Assembly: GCF_024623785.1 (NCBI RefSeq)
Contig: NZ_JANKBZ010000021.1
Span: forward strand, 1 to 64,000
Reading direction: 5' to 3'
DNA length: 64,000 nucleotides
Source: Archangium lipolyticum
GTDB lineage: Bacteria; Myxococcota; Myxococcia; Myxococcales; Myxococcaceae
Under the pieces are notes generated by a model. That model saw only the letters and a list, made by a program, of their open reading frames with translations, was not told the DNA's origin and searched no databases. This document shows positions 56,850-64,000 of the stretch, in pieces (positions within the stretch are counted from its first letter, which is position 1; each line of letters begins with the position of its first letter). A program made the position numbers and the translations under genes.

Positions 56850-58049
56850 GTGAAGAAGACCCTCCTCTTGGCTGAAGTGCTTTTCGCCCTCGCTGGTATC
56901 GGCTGTGGTGGAAACCCCGATGACGTGGGTTTCAATTCCAACGAGCCGACGGATTCCCTCGAGGCCTCATCGGACGCGTTGACCACGCAGAACTGCACGC
57001 AACTGGCGGCCACCTCGGTGATCGCCAGCGGCAACGATGGCAACGTTCCAGCCAACACGCTCGATGACCGGCCCGACACGCGTTGGAGCATGCTCGGCAA
57101 GGGGGCGTGGATCGACTACGACCTGGGAGCGGTGCGCACCCTGTCGGGAGTGGCCATCGCGTGGCACCAGGGCAACGTGCGCGCCAGCAACTTCACGCTC
57201 TCCGTCTCCTCGGATGGGATGAGCTATACCCAGGTCTACACCGGGAAGAGCAGTGGCACGACGACGGCGGCGGAGACGTACTCCTTCCCCGCCCGCTCCG
57301 CGCGCCGCCTGCGCATCTACGTCAACGGTAACACCGTGAATGACTGGGCGAGCATCGCGGAGGCCCGCGTGTGCGGGACGTCCTCGACGGGCTCCGGCGG
57401 CACCGGCTCCGGCGTGGTGTGGCGTGGCGACTTCGAGACGGGTGACCGCTCCCAGTGGTCCAAGACGCAGATGGTCAGCTCGGACCGGCTGCAGGTGTTG
57501 TCCTCGCCCACCCGCCAGGGCAGCTACGCCATCAAGGTGACGGTGAAGCAGGGGGACAATCCCATCAGCTCCAGCGGCAACCGCAACGAGCTGGTGCGGA
57601 TGACGAACGAGAAGGAAGGCGACGAGTACTACTACCGCTGGAACACGATGTTCGCCTCGGACTTCCCGAGCGCGAAGACCTGGCAGCTCTTCACCCAGTG
57701 GCACCACTCCGGCGACAATGGCTCGCCGCCGGTCGAGTTCTACGTCAATGGTGAGACCATCTACCTGCGCCTGCAGGGCAGCACCGTGGTGTGGAGCACG
57801 CCGCTGGTGCGCGGGCAGTGGCTGGACTTCATCTTCCACGTGAAGTGGTCGGCCAGCTCGAGCACCGGCTTCGTCGAGCTGTACCTCAACGGCCAGCTCG
57901 TCCTGCCCAAGAAGTACTCGGCCACCCTGTACAGCGGGATGACCAACTACCTGAAGGTGGGCCTGTACCGGAACAGCACCATCGCCCCGACGGGCGTGGT
58001 CTACCACGACGGCTGGGTCCAGGGCCGGAGCCTGGCGGACGTCCAGTAG
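56850..58049 (+). CDS. Discoidin-domain polysaccharide lyase, lipoprotein
   Basis: The GTG start with GGAGA ahead gives 399 residues; the longer in-frame stretch is leader sequence. The signal peptide ends in the lipobox AGIGC, so it is a lipoprotein. Residues about 48-175 form an F5/8 type C (discoidin) carbohydrate-binding domain (DDRPDTRWSM, LGAVRTLSGVAIAW). Residues about 190-395 are a jelly roll of the heparin-lyase-I-like family (GDFETGDRSQW, RNELVRM, FTQWHHSGD with the likely catalytic His and Tyr). It should cleave an acidic polysaccharide at the cell surface. The substrate is not readable from sequence. Confidence 0.85.
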   Translation: MKKTLLLAEVLFALAGIGCGGNPDDVGFNSNEPTDSLEASSDALTTQNCTQLAATSVIASGNDGNVPANTLDDRPDTRWSMLGKGAWIDYDLGAVRTLSGVAIAWHQGNVRASNFTLSVSSDGMSYTQVYTGKSSGTTTAAETYSFPARSARRLRIYVNGNTVNDWASIAEARVCGTSSTGSGGTGSGVVWRGDFETGDRSQWSKTQMVSSDRLQVLSSPTRQGSYAIKVTVKQGDNPISSSGNRNELVRMTNEKEGDEYYYRWNTMFASDFPSAKTWQLFTQWHHSGDNGSPPVEFYVNGETIYLRLQGSTVVWSTPLVRGQWLDFIFHVKWSASSSTGFVELYLNGQLVLPKKYSATLYSGMTNYLKVGLYRNSTIAPTGVVYHDGWVQGRSLADVQ

Positions 58050-58053
58050 CTCC

Positions 58054-58554
58054 TCAAGGGAGCCCGGCCACCCACCGCACCAGGTCGGAGGTGGTCACGA
58101 GCCCCGTCAGGGCACCCCCCGGTGCCACGACGGGGACCCGGTGGACGCCCGCGATGGCCATGACCTTCGCGGCCTCGGCGAGCGAGGCGCCCGCCGGCAC
58201 GGTGAGCACCTGCCGCGTCATCACGTCCTCGACGGTGGTGTCCTCGAGGACGTGCTGGCCGGAGGGCAGCGTCACGGAGTCCGCGGAGTCCTCGTCGAGC
58301 TGGTGGCGCACCAGGTCCGTCTTGGACAGCATCCCCACGAGCAGGCCCGCCTCATCCACCACGGGGAGCCCGCTGACGGCGTGCTCCAACATCAACTCGG
58401 TCGCCGTGCGCAGGCTGGTGTCCGGGTTGACGGCGATCACGTTCCGGACCATCACCTCGTCCACCGTGCACAGCGCCGGGGCGGGCAGGCTCTCCGTCTC
58501 TTCCGCGTAGAGGGAGGAGGCGATCGGGAGGTCGGTCAGAAGGGTGGCGCGCAT
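58054..58554 (-). CDS. Twin CBS-domain protein
   Basis: The start MRATLLTDL has AGGAG eight bases ahead. The product has 166 residues: two CBS domains, about 28-85 (VDEVMVRNVIAVNPDTSL, SGLPVVDEAGLLVGMLS) and 107-163 (VEDVMTRQVLTVPAGASL, HRVPVVAPGGALTGLVTTSDL). Such stand-alone pairs bind adenine nucleotides and act as energy or redox sensors for a partner enzyme. The partner is not encoded next to it. It is convergent with the lyase gene, four bases between stops. Confidence 0.9.
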   Translation of the reverse strand: MRATLLTDLPIASSLYAEETESLPAPALCTVDEVMVRNVIAVNPDTSLRTATELMLEHAVSGLPVVDEAGLLVGMLSKTDLVRHQLDEDSADSVTLPSGQHVLEDTTVEDVMTRQVLTVPAGASLAEAAKVMAIAGVHRVPVVAPGGALTGLVTTSDLVRWVAGLP

Positions 58555-58740
58555 GGTGGTGCTCCTGTTCAGGGGCCCCGCTCCGCGTCTGGCCACTGCG
58601 CCCACGCTTCTGGAGGCCCGATGCTCAGGCCCTCTCAGTGCAAAGTAGGCGCCAGCCCGTTCCAGAGGGCTTTTGTGGGGAGGGTGCGCAGGTCCTGCGT
58701 TCGGGTTGGCCGGTCGCGCAGGCCCTGCACCTCCTCGCTG

Positions 58741-58767
58741 GCCCGCCCGTCCACCACGCGGGCGGGC
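58741..58767 (-). terminator. Stem-loop after the glutaredoxin-like gene
   Basis: GCCCGCCCG (58741-58749) pairs perfectly with CGGGCGGGC (58759-58767). On the minus strand it lies 17 nt beyond the stop codon of the glutaredoxin-like gene. No T-run follows, so it is a probable but not classic terminator. Confidence 0.5.
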
Positions 58768-58783
58768 GCCTTCGGAGCGTGCC

Positions 58784-59158
58784 TCAGCTTCCGAGCAGCT
58801 TCTTCAAGGAGCCATCCGCCAGGGCCTTGGTCGTGTCGTCGAAGCCGCCGATGAGCACGCCGCGGACGAAGACCTGGGGAAAGGTGGGCCAGCCACTCCA
58901 CATCTTGATGGCGAGCCGCTGCTTCCACATGCCGAAGTAGCTGCCGTACTCGAGGTAGGTGAACTGGATGCCGGCCTCGGTGAGGGCCTGGCGGACCTTC
59001 TTCACGAAGGGGTTCTGCGCCATGCCCACCACGACCACGGCCTCGCGCTCCACGGTGGTGCGGACCTGGTCGACGACGTCTCGGTGGAAGCTGGCCATGG
59101 CCTCCGCCACGGCGGGAGCTCGCTTGCCTTCGGGGTGCAGGGGTCGGGGGGTTGTCAT
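58784..59158 (-). CDS. Glutaredoxin-fold protein lacking the active-site cysteine
   Basis: The product has 124 residues from the chosen ATG; a start 15 codons upstream is possible. The monothiol glutaredoxin fold is clear: VVVVGMAQNPFVKKVRQAL (43-59) is the strand-helix that normally carries CGFS or CPYC, and GWPTFPQVFVRGVLIGGFDD (89-108) has the cis-Pro and GG-x-D glutathione-binding elements. The motif here is QNPF and the protein has no cysteine at all, so it cannot do thiol exchange or ligate iron-sulfur by the usual Cys. It may bind glutathione or a partner. The gene stands alone. Confidence 0.85.
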   Translation of the reverse strand: MTTPRPLHPEGKRAPAVAEAMASFHRDVVDQVRTTVEREAVVVVGMAQNPFVKKVRQALTEAGIQFTYLEYGSYFGMWKQRLAIKMWSGWPTFPQVFVRGVLIGGFDDTTKALADGSLKKLLGS

Positions 59159-59411
59159 ATGGGGCGCCAACCTAACGAGCGCCTCTTCGCGGCCGCAATC
59201 CAAAACGCCGGGTCAGGATCGAGCGGTCTCCACGTCTCTCTTTGACGGATGGAGCGGTGGCCACGCTGATGACGGCGAGGCCGAGCGCGATGAACCCCGA
59301 GCATGCCCGTGCTGCCGGTTCCTCCGACGCGCCCGCCGGTGCCGGCTTGGCCACCGCTCCGATCCCCCCGTATCCTCACTTCAGGTCCGAGTGGTGTAGA
59401 ACAGGGGGTCG

Positions 59412-61016
<1,605 letters not shown>

Positions 61017-61043
61017 TGCTCGGGTGCGTCCTTCAACGAGCGC

Positions 61044-61355
61044 CTAGATGCTCGGACAAGGCTCGGCGTAGAACTGGCCTGGGACGCAGGGCGCGGCGCA
61101 GTACACGACGTTGCTGCTATAGCTGCATTCGCTTGAATTACTGCAGGTAGTCAGGCGTGTGCGATAAACCCAGGTGCTGGTTTGCTCATTGAAAGTCTTG
61201 AGGCATTCCCAGCCGCACTGCTTACAGGCGCAGCCCTGGGGACAGGAATAGTCCAGGGTCTGGGTCCGGGTTCCGCTCTGCTCGTCGACATCGATGGTGC
61301 CACCGCACGCGCTCCAGGCGATGGATGCAAACAGGAAAATGAAGAACTTCTTCAT
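61044..61355 (-). CDS. Small Cys-rich lipoprotein
   Basis: GAGGAG lies eight bases before the ATG. The product has 103 residues. The signal peptide ends in the lipobox WSAC (Cys 17). The mature part has ten more Cys, five of them in the first half (SCPQGCACKQCGWEC), spaced for up to five disulfides. No family is recognised. Similar small disulfide-rich lipoproteins are common and unnamed in myxobacteria. Secretion is certain by pattern; function is not. Confidence 0.7.
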   Translation of the reverse strand: MKKFFIFLFASIAWSACGGTIDVDEQSGTRTQTLDYSCPQGCACKQCGWECLKTFNEQTSTWVYRTRLTTCSNSSECSYSSNVVYCAAPCVPGQFYAEPCPSI

Positions 61356-61411
61356 GTAATGTCTCCTCTTGGAAGGAGCGCTGCATGTATCAGAGCCTGG
61401 CGGAATTCCAA

Positions 61412-61459
61412 AATGACGAAGGGTCCGCCCCCCGCCGGTTGATGGCGGAGTGCGGGCCC
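61412..61459 (-). terminator. Terminator of rho
   Basis: On the minus strand, 16-nt arms at 61444-61459 and 61421-61436 pair with two mismatches and one G-T wobble around a seven-base loop, followed by TTCGTCATTTT. It lies about 40 nt past the rho stop. Confidence 0.6.
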
Positions 61460-61500
61460 TCGTGCATGCGCCTCGTCGCGCGGTGAGACGGCTCAGCGGC

Positions 61501-63033
61501 TCACAGCTCCTCGAGGAACTCGTCGTTGTACGTGTAGCGGCTCAGCCGCTTGACGAGCGCCTCCATGGCCTCCACCGGCTTCACCGCGAAGAGCATCTGG
61601 CGCATCTTCTTCACCTTCTCGTACTCCTTGTGGGTGAAGAGCTTCTCCTCCTTGCGCGTGCCCGACTGGCCGATGTTGATGGCCGGGAAGATGCGCTTCT
61701 CCGCCAGGAACCGGTCCAGCGTCACCTCGGAGTTACCGGTGCCCTTGAACTCCTCGAAGATGACCTCGTCCATGCGGCTGCCCGTGTCGATGAGCGCCGT
61801 GCCCACGATGGTCAGGCTGCCGGCCTCCTCGGTGGCTCGCGCCGCGCCGAAGATGCGCTTGGGCCGCTCCAGCGCCCGGCTGTCCACGCCGCCCGACAGC
61901 GTCCGGCCCGAGTTGTCCACTTCCTTGTTGTAGGCGCGCGCCAGCCGCGTGATGGAGTCCAGGAGGATCATCACGTCCTTGCCGCTCTCCACCAGCCGCC
62001 GCGCCCGCTCCAGCGCCAGCTCGGCCACCTTCAGGTGGTCGCCCGTCGGCCGGTCCGAGCTCGAGGCCAGCACCTCGGCCTTGATGCTGCGGCGCATGTC
62101 CGTCACTTCCTCGGGGCGCTCGTCGATCAGCAGCACCATGAGGTGGATCTCCGGGTGGTTGGACACCACCGCCTGGGCGATCCGCTGCAGCATGATCGTC
62201 TTGCCCGTCTTCGGCGGCGCCACGATGAGCGCGCGCTGGCCCTTGCCGATGGGGGCGATCAGGTCCAGCACCCGCGTCACCATCTCGCGGTGGCCGCTCT
62301 CCAGCTTGATGCGCTCCACCGGATCCACCGACGTCAGGTCGGCGAAGTGCGGCAGGCGGCCCACCTGCTCCAGCGGGCGGCCATCCACCTGCTCCACGCG
62401 CTGGATGAGGCCCTTGTTGCCCTTCGTCTGCGCGAGCGCGTTGATGTACTGGCCCGGGCGCAGCCGCAGCTTCTGCACCAGGTTCTTCGGGAGCTCCGCG
62501 TCGTCCGGCGAGGGCAGCAGGTTGCGCTTGAGCTGCCGCAGGTAGGCGTTGGGGCCCTTCACCTCGGTGTCGAGCACGCCCTCCACCGGCGCCAGCGAGG
62601 GCTGGGGCGCCGGCTGATGCTGCCTCGGCTGTCCACCCTGATGGCCCTGGTGGCCACCGTGTTGCCCGCCCTGCTGCTGCTGCTGTTGTTGCTGCTGCTG
62701 GGCCATCCGCTGCTGGTGCTGCTGCAGCTCCTGGGGCGTCAGGAATACCTGTTGTTGCTGGCCGTCCGGACCGGGCACCAGGCGGTAGGCCTGTCCCTCC
62801 GGGGTGAAGTGCACCTGTGCGCCCCGGCGGCGGCGGCGGCGACGGCGGCGGCGGCCTCCACCCTGGCCGGGTTGGCCTCCACCGGGCTGGCCCGGCGTGG
62901 ACGCGGAGCCCTCACCCTCATCGGGGCCCTCGTCGCCCTCGTCATCACCATCATCCACGTCCGGCGGCGCCTCGGCACGGGCGGCCATGGGGGACGGGAG
63001 GTCTCGGGGATCGCGGTTATCGGTTTCGCTCAT
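61501..63033 (-). CDS. rho: Transcription termination factor Rho
   Basis: The product has 510 residues, about 90 longer than Escherichia coli Rho. Residues 1-165 are low complexity: an acidic stretch, ten consecutive Arg, ten consecutive Gln and a Gly/His/Gln segment. They replace the usual N-terminal helical subdomain. Residues about 150-245 are a divergent RNA-binding cold-shock-like domain (GVLDTEVKGPNAYLRQ). The ATPase core is intact: Walker A APPKTGKTIML, LLIDERPEEVTDMRRS, SITRLARAYN, the Q/R loops in TLSGGVDSRALERPKR and GTGNSEVTLDR. It is the hexameric helicase that ends transcription and limits foreign gene expression. Confidence 0.95.
   Translation of the reverse strand: MSETDNRDPRDLPSPMAARAEAPPDVDDGDDEGDEGPDEGEGSASTPGQPGGGQPGQGGGRRRRRRRRRRGAQVHFTPEGQAYRLVPGPDGQQQQVFLTPQELQQHQQRMAQQQQQQQQQQGGQHGGHQGHQGGQPRQHQPAPQPSLAPVEGVLDTEVKGPNAYLRQLKRNLLPSPDDAELPKNLVQKLRLRPGQYINALAQTKGNKGLIQRVEQVDGRPLEQVGRLPHFADLTSVDPVERIKLESGHREMVTRVLDLIAPIGKGQRALIVAPPKTGKTIMLQRIAQAVVSNHPEIHLMVLLIDERPEEVTDMRRSIKAEVLASSSDRPTGDHLKVAELALERARRLVESGKDVMILLDSITRLARAYNKEVDNSGRTLSGGVDSRALERPKRIFGAARATEEAGSLTIVGTALIDTGSRMDEVIFEEFKGTGNSEVTLDRFLAEKRIFPAINIGQSGTRKEEKLFTHKEYEKVKKMRQMLFAVKPVEAMEALVKRLSRYTYNDEFLEEL
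62671..62700 (-). repeat. CAG/CAA codon repeat encoding ten glutamines in Rho
   Basis: The plus strand reads CTG/TTG triplets without interruption over 30 bases, giving Gln10 on the minus strand. It is a slippage-prone tract inside the disordered N-terminus of Rho. Confidence 0.9.
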
Positions 63034-63290
63034 GGTCTACGGGAAGTTGCGGTGCCCCCTGAGAGGGGGTCCCCCGGCGGGAGCCGCACGGAGTCGATGA
63101 CTGTGGGACAGAAGCCCGGCGCGGGGTCCTCGGGAAGGCTCTCGCGTTGGCGCGAGCCACCCGCCGACCGAACCGCCGGCTCCTGGAGCGTCCCGATGGC
63201 CTCGAGGCCAATCGGAAAGCGCCATGCAACACTAACAGAGGACACGCCGGGCGACCCGAGAATTTCGCGTTTCAATGTCCTCCCCGTGAC

Positions 63291-64000
63291 TCACCGGACA
63301 GTCAGGGTGAAGGGTTGGGAAGCCTTCAGGCCCGGCTCCAGCATCCCCGCTGAGTCCAGTCCCGTCTCCCGGACGAGTCCTCGCACGCCCGGCGGGAGGG
63401 CGGGCTCGGGCGTGGGAAGGAGGTCCGCCAGTACCCCGGGCTCCCCACCCATGGAGGACAGCAGTCCGCGAGGCTCGCCCAGCACCACCAGGTCCAGCTC
63501 CTCCCGGTCGGGCACCCCCGCCCGCTTGCGCGCCGACGCCACCGCCTCCACGAAGCCGCCCAGCGAGTCCACCAGCCCTCGCTCCTTCGCCGCCGCGCCG
63601 GACCACACCCGCCCGCGCGCGAGGGTGTCCACCCGGGCCTTCTCCATGCTCCGCGAGGCGGACACCTGGGTGATGAAGTCGTCGTAGGCCGAGTCCACCC
63701 AGGCCTGCACCGCCTTCTGTTCCTCCTCCGTCCAGGGTCTCCACACGCTGAGCAGGTCGGCCATGGGCGCGCGGGTGAGGGTCTCCTGGTTCACCCCCAG
63801 CTTGTCGCCGAGCAGGCCGCGCAACGCGGGCTTCAGGAAGAAGACGCCGATGCTTCCCGTCAACGTGGTGGGGGCCGCCCAGATTTCGTCGGCGCCCATG
63901 GCGGCGTAGTAGCCGCCCGAGGCCGCCACGTCCCCCATGGAGGCGATGACGGGCTTGGCCTTCTTCGCCTCCAGCACCGCGCGGTACATCAGCTCCGAGG
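63291..64000 (-). CDS. sppA: Signal peptide peptidase SppA, 3' part, cut by the window end
   Basis: About 236 C-terminal residues are visible; the frame is open through the last base, so the start lies outside. SMGDVAASGGYYAAMGADEI carries the nucleophilic Ser of SppA, and PTTLTGSIGVFF, MEKARVDTLARGRVWSG and AAKERGLVDSLGG are typical of the family. SppA is a membrane serine protease that degrades cleaved signal peptides and some lipoproteins. The tail (LLSSMGGEPGVLADLL to the end) is longer and Pro-rich compared with most homologues. It is 257 nt upstream of rho on the same strand. Confidence 0.88.
   Translation of the reverse strand, partial: SELMYRAVLEAKKAKPVIASMGDVAASGGYYAAMGADEIWAAPTTLTGSIGVFFLKPALRGLLGDKLGVNQETLTRAPMADLLSVWRPWTEEEQKAVQAWVDSAYDDFITQVSASRSMEKARVDTLARGRVWSGAAAKERGLVDSLGGFVEAVASARKRAGVPDREELDLVVLGEPRGLLSSMGGEPGVLADLLPTPEPALPPGVRGLVRETGLDSAGMLEPGLKASQPFTLTVR

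Noticed and set aside
62824-62858. GGC/GCG triplet run as a possible tandem repeat or mobile element trace
   Set aside because: It simply encodes the poly-Arg tract of Rho on the minus strand.
63034-63290. Palindromes between sppA and rho as regulatory sites
   Set aside because: A 12-bp GGCCTCGAGGCC palindrome and an imperfect hairpin are visible, but in such GC-rich sequence they are expected by chance and no promoter or autoregulatory signal could be defined.

Overview
The window is GC-rich, gene-dense bacterial chromosome that reads as a myxobacterium, most likely of the Cystobacter/Archangium/Stigmatella group. The evidence is a myxochelin-type siderophore locus ordered like the mxc genes of Stigmatella, several Hanks-type Ser/Thr kinases (two with unusual extra domains), FHA, PilZ and DUF2378 proteins, many lipoproteins, and a non-flagellar type III export gene. 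The species assignment is inference. No tRNA, rRNA, CRISPR array, insertion sequence or prophage was seen.

Layout. (1) 0-6.6 kb is the edge of a type III secretion locus: a Gly-rich possible substrate, a TPR chaperone-like protein, the export gate SctV, then on the minus strand a small lipoprotein, a twin-FHA tail-anchored protein and a TPR lipoprotein. (2) 6.7-14.4 kb holds a small outer-membrane barrel, an RDD membrane protein, a lipoprotein expansin, and an overlapping trio: adenylate cyclase, Ser/Thr kinase, LysM-FecR protein with a barrel-like tail. (3) 14.5-31.1 kb is the siderophore island: a Fur-box promoter, mxcC-D-E-F-G, a class II DAHP synthase, a second Fur-box promoter, the receptor mxcH, a lipoprotein, and exbB-exbD-tonB. 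(4) 31.2-36.2 kb encodes a SpoIIM-family protein and a very large kinase-cyclase-like-AAA-TPR protein. (5) 36.2-47.8 kb is one closely packed minus-strand run: YfiR-like protein, hybrid histidine kinase, TonB receptor, PstS-like protein, B-box zinc finger protein, DUF4129, DUF4350, MoxR ATPase, DUF58. (6) 47.9-64 kb is a mixed region: sorbosone dehydrogenase-like protein with a haem motif, DUF2780, BsuPI-like protein, HelD-like helicase, DUF2378 protein, PilZ protein, discoidin-polysaccharide lyase, CBS protein, a cysteine-less glutaredoxin homologue, a membrane Ser/Thr kinase, a Cys-rich lipoprotein, transcription terminator Rho, and the 3' part of sppA, cut by the window edge.

How it works together. 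In the island, DAHP synthase feeds chorismate synthesis. MxcD, MxcF and MxcC turn chorismate into 2,3-dihydroxybenzoate, MxcE loads it on the carrier domain of MxcF, and MxcG joins two such units to one lysine and releases the product by reduction. MxcH with ExbB/ExbD/TonB would bring the ferric siderophore back. Both promoters carry near-identical Fur boxes. The most unusual items are the TonB-like domain fused to the N-terminus of MxcH, whose start codon lies at the edge of its own Fur box; the cysteine-free glutaredoxin; the YfiR-kinase-receptor-PstS set; and a structured leader ahead of the lyase gene.
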